DNA of 64,000 nt. Origin: an uncultured bacterium (GTDB lineage Bacteria > Spirochaetota > Leptospiria > Leptospirales > Leptonemataceae). Shown here piece after piece: positions 56,461 through 64,000 of the stretch (within the stretch, counting starts at the first letter, position 1; the number at the start of each line of letters is the position of its first letter). The position numbers were made by a program, and so were the translations under genes. The DNA lies in contig CALFVU010000006.1 of assembly GCA_937928085.1 (NCBI GenBank), positions 124,001 to 188,000 on the forward strand, read 5' to 3'. A model generated the notes under the pieces. That model was not told the DNA's origin, searched no databases, and saw only the letters and a list, made by a program, of their open reading frames with translations.

Positions 56461-58283
56461 AAATTCACCTCTTTTATTAAAGTTTTGGGAAAATAGATTT
56501 TTTGATTTAAAAAAGCCTGTGCTAATGTTTTTCCTTGTGCATCCATTTCTGTAGAACGGCTTCCTCCTCCTTCTAAACTATTAGCTAAAATAAAATTAAA
56601 CGATAATAAATTTGGAATTTCGTAACGAATGACTTTTTTTGTAAAGTCTCTAAATAAAAATAAAATAAAACTAGATGTAAGATGCTCTTGTAAATAAAAA
56701 AAGATCTCTTTATTTCTTGCAATCACTCCTAAGTTTGCATTGTCTCCTTTGTCACCGCTTCGTGCCAAGCAGATTCTATAAAAAGAAATTTCTTCACAAT
56801 CATCTGAAGGACTTAAAAGTACACTAGAAAAAGAATTCGAGATGTTTTCAGATATTTGTCGATTTGAGATGTTTTCTTTTTGTTCCAATTTCGTAATCGA
56901 AGAAATTGTTTTTACTTTTTTTTCTAGATTTAAAATAGTGATTTTTGGATCGATAAGGGATTTTTCGATTAAAGTAGGAAAATAAGCTATAACTTCGCTT
57001 ACTTTTTGCCTTCCTCCTGTTACGGAAATTCCTGGGGGGCTTGAAAGTATTAAACTCGGAATGATTTTAGTTAAATCTTCCAAATCCTTTGGATTATGAT
57101 GATGAGCTATAACTCGTAATAAAATTTCATTTGCATTCGAAGAAGAAATTAAATTTTTATGACAACTATTATAGCCTACAAAAAGAAAGTTTAGTTTTTC
57201 GTAAGTAGTATTTAATTTTGATTGTAGAATTTCCTTACAAATTTCTGCTTTTTTGATAGCATCTGGACCCGATATGATCAATTCTCCGTATACTTTATAC
57301 CCGTCTTTATATCCCATAGAAACTTTATAGTAGGGAGTAGGTGGTTTTCCTTTTACATTGTTGATTCGAACTATATCTTTATCAACTTGAGAAAGATGTA
57401 TAGTACTAAAGTCAGCAATTACATCGGGAGACAAGTAGTTACAAGGATCTTGTATTTCGTATAGAAGTTGCTCTTTTACAGTATCTTCCGAGATGAGCCC
57501 GCCAGTATGGGGATGTTTTTTTAAAAAAAATTCACCATTTTCTAATACTTCTACAATTGGATAGCCTAAATCCCAATTGTTTATAAGTTTCCAATCTGTA
57601 AAATTTCCCCCTGTTACTTGAGTTCCACATTCAATCAAATGTCCAGCTACTAAACCACTTGCAAGTTGATCAAAATCTTGATTTTTCCACCCGAATTCAA
57701 AGATCAATGGTGCCATTACTAAAGCTGCATCGGTTACTCGGCCTGTAATTACAAGATTAGCACCTTCTTTTAAAGCTTCTACAATCGGCATGGCTCCGAA
57801 ATATACATTAGCTATTTCTAATTTCTCTACAATATCTTTAAATAAAATTTCTTCGTTGTCTAAATTTACAAAATGATATTCTTTCCATTTCGATGTAACT
57901 TCGTTGTATATGTTGTCTCCCCAAACAATGCCAATTTTAAAAAATTTTTCTAGGGATTTCTTTTTTAAAATCTCTTTGATCTTTTCTGCACATAAAACTG
58001 GATTTAACCCACCGGCATTTGTAATGACTTTAATATTTTTTTTTAATAAAAGTTCTGCATTTTCTTGTATCAAAAAAAGAATGTCAGGTATATATCCAGC
58101 TTCTGGATTTTTAGATTGTTGCTTTCGTAATATGCTCATAGTAACTTCTGCTAAAAAATCCATCGTTAAATAATGAATTTCTCCACCTAAAATTTGTCTT
58201 CGAAATGCATTAAGGTCGTCTCCCCAAAAACCACCTGCATTCGCAATGATAACTCTTTTTGATTTGCTAAACTTCGAAAACAT
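56457..58283 (-). CDS. AtuA-like (acyclic terpene utilisation family) protein
   Basis: 608 residues. IANAGGFWGDDLNAFRRQI, TNAGGLNPVLCA, TGRVTDAALVMAPL and AGHLIECGTQVTGGNFTDW are the N-terminal AtuA domain. The C-terminal 110 residues (CLARSGDKGDNANLGVIAR) form the ferredoxin-like AtuA tail. The family takes part in acyl-CoA catabolism in Pseudomonas; its reaction is not settled. Coupled by ATGA to an acyl-CoA dehydrogenase. A possible operator lies at 58299-58320, just before the start. Confidence 0.88.
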   Translation of the reverse strand: MFSKFSKSKRVIIANAGGFWGDDLNAFRRQILGGEIHYLTMDFLAEVTMSILRKQQSKNPEAGYIPDILFLIQENAELLLKKNIKVITNAGGLNPVLCAEKIKEILKKKSLEKFFKIGIVWGDNIYNEVTSKWKEYHFVNLDNEEILFKDIVEKLEIANVYFGAMPIVEALKEGANLVITGRVTDAALVMAPLIFEFGWKNQDFDQLASGLVAGHLIECGTQVTGGNFTDWKLINNWDLGYPIVEVLENGEFFLKKHPHTGGLISEDTVKEQLLYEIQDPCNYLSPDVIADFSTIHLSQVDKDIVRINNVKGKPPTPYYKVSMGYKDGYKVYGELIISGPDAIKKAEICKEILQSKLNTTYEKLNFLFVGYNSCHKNLISSSNANEILLRVIAHHHNPKDLEDLTKIIPSLILSSPPGISVTGGRQKVSEVIAYFPTLIEKSLIDPKITILNLEKKVKTISSITKLEQKENISNRQISENISNSFSSVLLSPSDDCEEISFYRICLARSGDKGDNANLGVIARNKEIFFYLQEHLTSSFILFLFRDFTKKVIRYEIPNLLSFNFILANSLEGGGSRSTEMDAQGKTLAQAFLNQKIYFPKTLIKEVNL

Positions 58284-58298
58284 TATGAATCAATTTAT

Positions 58299-58320
58299 AC
58301 TTAAGAGTATTTACTCAAGT
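58299..58320. promoter_or_regulatory. Imperfect inverted repeat upstream of the AtuA-like gene, possible operator
   Basis: ACTTAAGAGTATTTACTCAAGT reads as arms ACTT..GAGTA and TACTC..AAGT around a two-base centre (58305-58316 GAGTA-TT-TACTC). It lies 15-37 bases upstream of the AtuA start, overlapping the probable promoter on the minus strand. Acyl-CoA catabolic genes are commonly controlled by repressors with sites of this size. No repressor gene is adjacent. Confidence 0.35.
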
Positions 58321-58355
58321 TTTTTTTGATTTTTAAATCAAATTTTTAATTTTTA

Positions 58356-58386
58356 TTGACAAAACTTTTCTAACAATTAGTATACA
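58356..58386 (+). promoter_or_regulatory. Promoter of the MEMO1-like gene, leaderless arrangement
   Basis: TTGACA (58356-58361) with TAGTAT at 58378-58383 (spacer 16) or TATACA at 58381-58386 (spacer 19). The ATG at 58390 is only a few bases later and there is no Shine-Dalgarno sequence. Confidence 0.55.
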
Positions 58387-58389
58387 TTT

Positions 58390-59187
58390 ATGAGCAAAGT
58401 ACGACTTTCTGCTGTTGCAGGTTATTTTTATCCATCAAATAAAGAAGTGCTAATCAAAGAAATTCAAAATTTTTTAGAAAAAGCTACGCAGTATTCCAAC
58501 CAAAAACCCTATGCTTTAATTGTACCCCACGCGGGATATATATACTCTGGATCTGTTGCTTCCTTAGGTTATAAAAGTTTAATTCCTTATAAAGAAGAAT
58601 ACAAAAAAATTTTGATTTTAGGACCAAGCCATTTTGTTTCTCTTCATGGTTTAGCTTATCCTGCATTTGAATATTTCGAAACACCTTTAGGAAAATTACA
58701 ATTGGATCAAAACTTGATCGAATCTTTAAGAGAGTTTGATTTTATTTTAGAAAATTCCCCCTCACATTCTCAAGAACATAGCATAGAAGTACAACTTCCT
58801 TTTATTCAATTTATTTTTGGAAATATTCCTATTGTTCCTTTAACTTTTGGTAAAATAAGACCGGAAAAAATCAATATATTGTTAAGAAAAATATGGAATC
58901 CAGAAATTTTAGTGATAGTGAGTTCTGATTTAAGTCATTATTATAGTTACGAAGATGCAAAAAAGTTAGATAAAAAAACTTCTCAAGCAATCGAAAATTT
59001 AGATCCTGATTCTATAGGCTACGAACAGGCATGTGGAAGAGTTGGAATTCAAGGACTATTGTTGTTTGCCAAAGAGAAAAACTGGAAAGCAAAATTATTA
59101 GACTTACGAAATTCGGGAGATACTGCAGGGAGTAAGGATCGGGTAGTTGGTTACGGTGTTTGGAGTTTTTTTGGTGGAACTTACTGA
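58390..59187 (+). CDS. MEMO1 family protein (AmmeMemoRadiSam system protein B)
   Basis: 265 residues. The metal-site motifs VPHAGYIYSG, LGPSHF, HSIEVQLPF and VSSDLSHY are intact, as in human MEMO1 and bacterial homologues. The bacterial members usually pair with AMMECR1 and a radical SAM enzyme; the AMMECR1 gene follows directly with overlap, but no radical SAM gene is in the window. The function in bacteria is unresolved. Confidence 0.9.
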   Translation: MSKVRLSAVAGYFYPSNKEVLIKEIQNFLEKATQYSNQKPYALIVPHAGYIYSGSVASLGYKSLIPYKEEYKKILILGPSHFVSLHGLAYPAFEYFETPLGKLQLDQNLIESLREFDFILENSPSHSQEHSIEVQLPFIQFIFGNIPIVPLTFGKIRPEKINILLRKIWNPEILVIVSSDLSHYYSYEDAKKLDKKTSQAIENLDPDSIGYEQACGRVGIQGLLLFAKEKNWKAKLLDLRNSGDTAGSKDRVVGYGVWSFFGGTY

Positions 59188-59740
59188 AGAAGAAAAAAAA
59201 TTTTTAAAAAAGATTGCTTTACAATCAATAGCGTATGGTTTAGAAAAAGATCGTTATTTATTACCCCAGAAAGATCTGCTTAGCGAAAATTTAAAACAAA
59301 AAAGAGCAAGTTTTGTTACTCTTTATAAAACAATTTTAGGAAATACAAAATTAAGAGGTTGTATTGGAAGTATCCATCCAAAAGATATATTAGCTTATGA
59401 TGTGGCTAAAAATGCTTTTTATTCTGCTTTTTCAGATCCTCGATTTCCCCGACTTACAAAAGAAGAATTTCCAGAAATTGAAATTAAGATTTCTGTATTA
59501 ACTCCTCTAGAAAAAATTAATCCTAAAACTTTTGAGGAGCTTTTACAAATTTTAAGACCTAAAATTGATGGATTATATCTAAAATGTCCAGAAGGAACTG
59601 CTACTTTTTTGCCAGATGTTTGGGATATTGTAAAAAGTCCAAAAGAATTTGTTCTCGAACTTTATGATAAAGCAAATGTAAATCTACAATACCCTTTTGA
59701 AAAAATAGAATGGTTTCGATATTTAACAATTCATTTTTAA
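59174..59740 (+). CDS. AMMECR1 domain protein (AmmeMemoRadiSam system protein A)
   Basis: About 188 residues from GTG at 59174. TKLRGCIGSIHP, FSDPRFPRLTKEEF and IKISVLTPLEKI match the AMMECR1 domain, an alpha/beta fold with the invariant LRGCIG motif. The true start is uncertain; TTG at 59147 is also possible. The 14-base overlap with the MEMO1-like gene shows they are cotranscribed. Function is unknown. Confidence 0.88.
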   Translation: MELTEEEKKFLKKIALQSIAYGLEKDRYLLPQKDLLSENLKQKRASFVTLYKTILGNTKLRGCIGSIHPKDILAYDVAKNAFYSAFSDPRFPRLTKEEFPEIEIKISVLTPLEKINPKTFEELLQILRPKIDGLYLKCPEGTATFLPDVWDIVKSPKEFVLELYDKANVNLQYPFEKIEWFRYLTIHF

Positions 59741-59842
59741 ATAAAATTTATAAATAAAATCAATAAAAATAATTCAATAATTTTGATTTAAAAAAATTTT
59801 AACGAATCTATAAATATACAAGAGAGGCAAGGAGACGAAATA

Positions 59843-60019
59843 TTGGACTTTGCGAAAAAAATGATTCACATATACAGAAAAACTAAATATAGAACAAATC
59901 ATTTCTACAAAAAACCCTTTAATATAACGAAAAAAAGTTTTTATGTTAAAAAAACGATAAAATATTTTTTGTATACGTTTCAAACAATAGATTGTTTAGC
60001 TAAAAAAAATCTTTATTAA
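59843..60019 (+). CDS. Possible small basic protein
   Basis: A 58-codon frame from TTG at 59843, eight bases after a good Shine-Dalgarno sequence (AAGGAG at 59829-59834); ATG at 59861 is in the same frame. The product would be lysine/tyrosine-rich (FAKKMIHIYRKTKY...). No family is recognised, and the composition follows the AT-rich background, so the call is weak. Confidence 0.25.
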   Translation: MDFAKKMIHIYRKTKYRTNHFYKKPFNITKKSFYVKKTIKYFLYTFQTIDCLAKKNLY

Positions 60020-60114
60020 GTCGAAGTTCTCGGATTTGATTGTGATGTTTTTAATCTTATTTGATGAATCTTTAACGTAAGTAAATTTTTTTCTTGTTGT
60101 AAAAATTTTCATAA

Positions 60115-60145
60115 TTGAAAAATTAAATCTTATTAAAGATAGAAT
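60115..60145 (+). promoter_or_regulatory. Possible hsp20 promoter
   Basis: TTGAAA (60115-60120) and TAGAAT (60140-60145) are 19 bases apart, giving a leader of about 60 bases to the hsp20 start codon. A leader of this kind could hold a heat-sensing hairpin around the Shine-Dalgarno sequence, but no convincing one was found by eye. Confidence 0.3.
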
Positions 60146-60211
60146 AAATAAAATTTTATAAGGTACGATTTTTGCTAAATTATTTTTTAAAAATTTCATT
60201 GGAGGTTTTAT

Positions 60212-60586
60212 ATGACTAAAAATCCAGTATCCATAGAACAAAAAGAAAAACCTAAAAAAAAAGTTTATAGTCCCAGTGTAGATATTTACGAGAACGAAAG
60301 TCATTATGTTTTATTTGCAGAGGTTCCAGGTTGTAGTGAAAAAGATTTAGAAATTACTATAGAAAAAAATATTTTAAGAATTCATGCTACATTACAGCAT
60401 GAAATTCCAGAAGGATATCGAGTCTTTTATTCTGAATACGGAATTGGAGATTACGAAAGAAGCTTTGAATTAAGTAATGAAATCGATAAAGAAAATATCG
60501 AAGCAACGGTAAAAAATGGAGTTCTTAAACTAGTTCTTCCAAAAATTCAACCCTCTGTAAAAAAAATAGAAGTAAAAAATGCATAA
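60212..60586 (+). CDS. Hsp20/alpha-crystallin small heat shock protein
   Basis: 124 residues. The alpha-crystallin domain (about 20-112) holds YVLFAEVPGCSEKDLEITIEKN, YGIGDYERSFELS and the signature VKNGVLKLVLPK. The C-terminal tail is short and lacks a clear IxI motif, although IQPSVKKIEV is near. It holds unfolded proteins until refolding. Strong Shine-Dalgarno sequence (TTGGAGG, seven bases before ATG). Confidence 0.92.
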   Translation: MTKNPVSIEQKEKPKKKVYSPSVDIYENESHYVLFAEVPGCSEKDLEITIEKNILRIHATLQHEIPEGYRVFYSEYGIGDYERSFELSNEIDKENIEATVKNGVLKLVLPKIQPSVKKIEVKNA

Positions 60587-60588
60587 AG

Positions 60589-60616
60589 GCACTCGAGAAG
60601 AGTGCTCAAATTTTTT
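60589..60616 (+). terminator. Rho-independent terminator after hsp20
   Basis: GCACTC (60589-60594) pairs with GAGTGC (60600-60605) around a five-base loop, and TTTTTT follows at 60611-60616 after a short CAAA stretch. It lies two bases after the stop codon. Confidence 0.75.
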
Positions 60617-60705
60617 ATTATTTAAAATAAAAATTATTTAATTTCTAAAGTGATCTTCTTGTGTAATAGAGTTGCAATCGGTAAAATCATTTTTTTTTTG
60701 AAACT

Positions 60706-61026
60706 ATGGGAATCAAAGACAAACTAAAACAAATAGCAGAATTCAAAGAATTTAAAGAAGAAGCAAATAAATTGCAAGATCTTCTAAACGAAATCGAATC
60801 CACAGAGGAAGCAGGTAATGGTGCAATACAAGTAACTGTAAATGGAGAGGGAAAAGTAGTTCAAACTCTTTTAAGGGATCACTTTTTTTCTGAAAAAGAC
60901 AGAGAAAAACAACAAAAATGGATTACAATGGCAGTGAATGGAGCTATAGAAAAATCAAAAAAAAAAGTAGAAAAAGAAATGAAAAAGATGGATAAATTTG
61001 ATAAATTGAGTAAATTTTTTAAATAA
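60706..61026 (+). CDS. ybaB: YbaB/EbfC nucleoid-associated protein
   Basis: 106 residues. The length, the central beta segment GNGAIQVTVNGEGKVVQTLL and the helical ends fit the YbaB/EbfC family, which binds DNA non-specifically. Its ending overlaps the recR start (TAATG); ybaB-recR is a widely conserved pair. No dnaX or SRP RNA is seen upstream, unlike in many bacteria. Confidence 0.88.
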   Translation: MGIKDKLKQIAEFKEFKEEANKLQDLLNEIESTEEAGNGAIQVTVNGEGKVVQTLLRDHFFSEKDREKQQKWITMAVNGAIEKSKKKVEKEMKKMDKFDKLSKFFK

Positions 61027-61619
61027 TGTTTTTAAAAGAATTACAAAACTTTATACAAATATTCTCTCAGCTTCCTGGAATTGGGGAAAAAAGTGCAAGA
61101 AGAATTGCTTTTTATTTATTAAAGTTACCTAAAGAGGATATATTAAAGTTTTCGGATACTATCTATGAACTTACAAAAATTCAATTTTGTTCAGTTTGTG
61201 GAAATTTTTCTTCAGGTTCTATATGCGAGATTTGTAGTAATCCTGAAAGAAATCATGAACTTCTATGTATTGTAGAATATCCTTCTGATATTTATGTGAT
61301 TGAATCAACAAAGGAGTTTAAAGGAACATACCATGTTTTAATGGGAGCTTTATCTCCTATTGATGGAATAGGACCGGAAAATTTAAGAATCAATGAATTA
61401 GAACAAAGATTAAAATCTGGAACTATTCATGAATGCTTTATTGCTACAAATCCCACATTAGAAGGAGATGCAACAGCAGATTATTTAGTAAAAAAATTTT
61501 CCTATTTGCCTATTGTATTTACTAGACTGATGCATGGAATTACAACAGGTTCAACTTTAGAATTTGCAGATAAATATTCTTTGACACTTAGTATTAAAAA
61601 TCGAATTCGTATTGCATAA
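61026..61619 (+). CDS. recR: Recombination mediator RecR
   Basis: 197 residues. The helix-hairpin-helix LPGIGEKSARRIAFYLL, the zinc finger with four cysteines (CSVCGNFSSGSICEIC) and the Toprim domain (CIVEYPSDIYVIE, VLMGALSPIDGIGPENL) are intact. It loads RecA at gaps with RecF/RecO. Starts on the ybaB stop codon and ends five bases before the stop of the VWA gene on the other strand. Confidence 0.96.
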   Translation: MFLKELQNFIQIFSQLPGIGEKSARRIAFYLLKLPKEDILKFSDTIYELTKIQFCSVCGNFSSGSICEICSNPERNHELLCIVEYPSDIYVIESTKEFKGTYHVLMGALSPIDGIGPENLRINELEQRLKSGTIHECFIATNPTLEGDATADYLVKKFSYLPIVFTRLMHGITTGSTLEFADKYSLTLSIKNRIRIA

Positions 61620-61624
61620 CCTTT

Positions 61625-63334
61625 TTAAGAAATAAGTTTTCTTTTTTCTTCGATAAAATCGGCTAAAACAATTTTTCCAAGTTCACTCGGATGAGGATAA
61701 AAAATTCTTCCTTTAGTTTTTGCTGCAAAGTCTTGAATAAATGATCTACCTTCAAAAAAACTATAATTCCATTCATTGGTTAATAAAAATGTATTGATCG
61801 TAATACCTTCTTCTTTACATGCGATGGCTTCCCGTAATGCAAAATCAAAATCAGCTGGAGAAGGAGGATAATTAATGTTTAGATAATTCCCTTCGATGTG
61901 AGCAGTAGGAACTCCATCTGTGATTAGTATAATTTGCTTGTTTTTTGTTTGATTTGTACTCAAAACTTTTCTTGCAAGTTCTAGACCCCTTTGAAGATTC
62001 GTAAAATATTTTGGAATTGATTCTTTGTTTTGATTTTGTATTTTTGATAGATCAATTCTTAACCGAATATAAGGATCAAACAAAGTTACAGGATAGGGTT
62101 GTAGTTTAGGAATTTCGGAGATGGAATAAACTTTTGCAAAACTGGCAAAACCAACAAAATGTAATGTGTCTTCTTTAAAATCTTCTTTGATTAGAGCATC
62201 TAATGCAAGGATCATTTTTTTTGCATAAAAAAATCGATCTAACCGATACATTGAACCGGACATATCTAGAAGAATTACAACACTACTTTTTGCATAACCT
62301 CTACTTTTAAAAACTTCTAAATCTCTAATCTTTGGCTTGGGTTGATTCGTTCGTATGTAAGCATTTAGAATACTATTGACAAAATCGATATTAGAAACAT
62401 TATCTCCTATTTGGTATTCTCTTGTAATCGGTAAAACCTGATCTCCATCACCGTTTTCTTTTGTAATCAAAGAACCCCCTAAAAAATCAGCTTTTAGATG
62501 TTTAAAAATTTCTTCTAAAGCTTTTCTTCCAATTCTTTTTATTGAAAGAGGGGAAAGTTGTAGTTTTCCTTCGTCTGTGCGATGGATTCTTCCTTTTTTT
62601 TGTAAAATTTCAATTAGTTTTTCTAAGATTTCTTTTCTTCGATTTATAAATTCTTCGTAAGATTCGGGTCCTAAATATTTACTCAATTTTTCTAAATCAA
62701 AGTTATATATATCCCCATTTTGTAAAGAATTTTCTAAGTTTCGAATTAGTTTTTCTAATTCTTCTAAAAATTTTAATATATCAATAGCATCTTTTTTACT
62801 TAGCTGATGAGAACCCAGAAATTTATATTTTTTTGATCCTTCTAAAATATAGTTATGGATTTCCATGTTAGATAAAAGTTCATTAAAGTTTTCGATCAAA
62901 TCATAACTTCCTATTTTTGAATTTTTAAAAAGATTCCATTTCAGAAAATTAAGTTGATCAAAAGAGAAGTTTTGAATGGCTTTATTAAATTCATTTAAAA
63001 AGTTAGGATATACTTTTAGTTTTTTTTGTAAAACTTTAGAGTTTTCTTTTACATCTTTTTCTGATTCTTCAATAGCTTTTCGAATATCATATTTCTCTAA
63101 AATGTCTGATTTTTGTTTTTTTAGTTTTTCAATAAAATTTTGAATTAAATCTTCCAAACCACCTTCTTTCAAAAAAAGATTGACTGGATATCCCCTCTGA
63201 ATAATTTCATTTAGTGCATCTTCTAAATCCATATCATATCGAACAACAAGTTCTGATAGGAGGGACATAAGTTGATCCAATTTCTTTTGGTTATCTTCTT
63301 CAGGTTCAAAAGGTATATATCGGTATACTATCAT
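61625..63334 (-). CDS. VWA-domain protein with a helical N-terminal half
   Basis: 569 residues. The C-terminal VWA domain carries the metal-ion-dependent adhesion motif LLDMSGSMYR (about 341-350), with later motif parts around ILITDGVPT. The first 280 residues are helical and have no recognised domain. There is no signal peptide, so it acts in the cytoplasm, like the CoxE/BatA-type partners of MoxR AAA+ ATPases. No MoxR gene is visible here. The start codon overlaps that of the next gene on the other strand. Confidence 0.8.
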   Translation of the reverse strand: MIVYRYIPFEPEEDNQKKLDQLMSLLSELVVRYDMDLEDALNEIIQRGYPVNLFLKEGGLEDLIQNFIEKLKKQKSDILEKYDIRKAIEESEKDVKENSKVLQKKLKVYPNFLNEFNKAIQNFSFDQLNFLKWNLFKNSKIGSYDLIENFNELLSNMEIHNYILEGSKKYKFLGSHQLSKKDAIDILKFLEELEKLIRNLENSLQNGDIYNFDLEKLSKYLGPESYEEFINRRKEILEKLIEILQKKGRIHRTDEGKLQLSPLSIKRIGRKALEEIFKHLKADFLGGSLITKENGDGDQVLPITREYQIGDNVSNIDFVNSILNAYIRTNQPKPKIRDLEVFKSRGYAKSSVVILLDMSGSMYRLDRFFYAKKMILALDALIKEDFKEDTLHFVGFASFAKVYSISEIPKLQPYPVTLFDPYIRLRIDLSKIQNQNKESIPKYFTNLQRGLELARKVLSTNQTKNKQIILITDGVPTAHIEGNYLNINYPPSPADFDFALREAIACKEEGITINTFLLTNEWNYSFFEGRSFIQDFAAKTKGRIFYPHPSELGKIVLADFIEEKRKLIS

Positions 63335-64000
63335 GTTAAGAGTCCTTACATATAATATACATAAAGCAATTGGAAATGACCGTAAATATTTTCTAGATAG
63401 AATTATAGAAATTTTAAAAAAAAGTCAAGCAGATATTATAGCTTTACAAGAAGTTGATTATTTAGTTCCGAGATCTCATAAGGAAAATTTAGCTTTACGA
63501 ATTGCTCAAAGTTTAGGCTATGAGTATGAAATTGGACTTAATGTATATTTAAAACAAGGTGCTTATGGTAATGCAATATTTAGTAAATATCCAATCATAC
63601 ATTCAGAAAATCTAAATTTAACTTGGGCAATTAAAAAAAGAAGAGGATGTTTAATGAGTAAAATTTTAATTCCTAACTCTAATTCAAAAGAAAAAAACAA
63701 TTCTTTTATAGAAATCGGAGTAATGAATTTTCACCTTGGATTGGCGAATTTTGAAAGAATATGGCAAATTCATCAAATCATTAATTCTTCTTTTTTTGAA
63801 TTATTAAAACCAAATCCAGCTATTTGTTTGGGGGATACAAATGACAGATTAGAAAAAGTAGATGAGATTTTTTTGAAAGTAGGATTTTATGATACCTATC
63901 AAGTGTATCGATTACATCATAAATATCGTAAAAGTGAATTTAATACTTTTCCTTCTTATACTCCTAAACCTTTAATTCGAATCGATAAAATTTTTGTAAA
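63333..64000 (+). CDS. Endonuclease/exonuclease/phosphatase family protein, C-terminus off the window
   Basis: About 222 residues are present, with the C-terminus cut by the window edge. LRVLTYNIHKAIGNDR, IIALQEVD (metal-binding Glu), NFHLGLAN and CLGDTNDRL (the GDFN-type motif) fit the DNase I-like EEP fold; the final His motif should lie beyond the window. Members include exonucleases, phosphodiesterases and phosphatases; the substrate is unknown. The ATG overlaps the start codon of the VWA gene on the other strand (CATG at 63332-63335). Confidence 0.85.
   Translation, partial: MLRVLTYNIHKAIGNDRKYFLDRIIEILKKSQADIIALQEVDYLVPRSHKENLALRIAQSLGYEYEIGLNVYLKQGAYGNAIFSKYPIIHSENLNLTWAIKKRRGCLMSKILIPNSNSKEKNNSFIEIGVMNFHLGLANFERIWQIHQIINSSFFELLKPNPAICLGDTNDRLEKVDEIFLKVGFYDTYQVYRLHHKYRKSEFNTFPSYTPKPLIRIDKIFV

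Larger units (their letters stand above)
59741..60211. other. 471-base AT-rich intergenic region before hsp20
   Basis: It contains a possible small basic gene (59843-60019), a possible promoter (60115-60145), a leader of about 60 bases before hsp20, and no known RNA gene. Confidence 0.4.

Noticed and set aside
59774-59983. 69-codon minus-strand frame before hsp20
   Set aside because: Phe/Ile/Lys-rich low-complexity translation with no family; no promoter or Shine-Dalgarno sequence.
59996-60304. 102-codon minus-strand frame overlapping the hsp20 start
   Set aside because: It overlaps the real hsp20 gene and its leader, and shows no family features.
60606-60705. Signal recognition particle RNA before ybaB
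   Set aside because: The gap is too short and AT-rich, and lacks the conserved SRP RNA tetraloop region.

Overview
The window is very AT-rich chromosomal DNA. It is densely packed, with short overlapping gene junctions. The gene content points to a spirochaete, most likely a Leptospira-like lineage (order Leptospirales). The evidence is a FlaA-type flagellar sheath protein, lipoproteins with relaxed lipoboxes, a large chemotaxis operon with CheA/CheY/CheW/two receptors/CheR, a separate cheD-cheB pair, a 7TM-SpoIIE-TPR phosphatase, and hpf-hprK-ptsH joined to ntrYX. The assignment is an inference from gene families. No rRNA, tRNA, CRISPR, insertion sequence or prophage was seen.

Layout. 1-5.3 kb: the 3' part of a TetR regulator, a receiver-like protein, a hybrid histidine kinase, a metallo-hydrolase, an inositol-phosphatase-family enzyme and a zinc-ribbon protein. 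5.4-15 kb: yajC-secD-secF (protein export), ribD (riboflavin), a UvrD/PcrA helicase and a 7TM-SpoIIE-TPR phosphatase, all on the plus strand. 15.3-26 kb: an ATPase-fold regulator, a SixA-like phosphatase, and a tight run of SirB1-like protein, polyprenyl synthase, SGNH protein and MBOAT acyltransferase; then ribBA-guaA-SAM hydrolase-prmC. 26-34 kb: speE (minus), a VOC protein, DUF1015, cheD-cheB and ftsQ-like-ftsA-ftsZ. 34-40 kb: FlaA-like protein, DUF4279 protein, TPR lipoprotein, dprA, a pair of unknown exported proteins, a CPBP protease and asd. 40-55 kb is almost entirely minus strand: hpf-hprK-ptsH-ntrY-ntrX-UDG-like-priA, and cheA-cheY-cheW-mcp-mcp-cheR. 55-64 kb: AtuA-like and acyl-CoA dehydrogenase, MEMO1/AMMECR1, hsp20, ybaB-recR, a VWA protein and a partial endonuclease/exonuclease/phosphatase gene.

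Most unusual observations. (1) CheA carries, between its Hpt and dimerisation domains, two 24-residue repeats five residues apart that match the spacing of the MshEN nucleotide (c-di-GMP) binding fold. (2) Two unrelated genes, the TetR regulator and ribD, are each broken at a run of exactly ten A (coding strand), and in both one extra A would restore the frame. This could be sequencing error, phase variation, or slippage decoding. (3) A UDG-like protein between ntrX and priA keeps the four iron-sulfur cysteines of family 4 but has lost the recognisable catalytic motifs. (4) hprK/HPr are translationally linked to NtrYX. (5) Several genes have consensus-like -35/-10 elements that end only a few bases before the start codon, suggesting leaderless transcripts.
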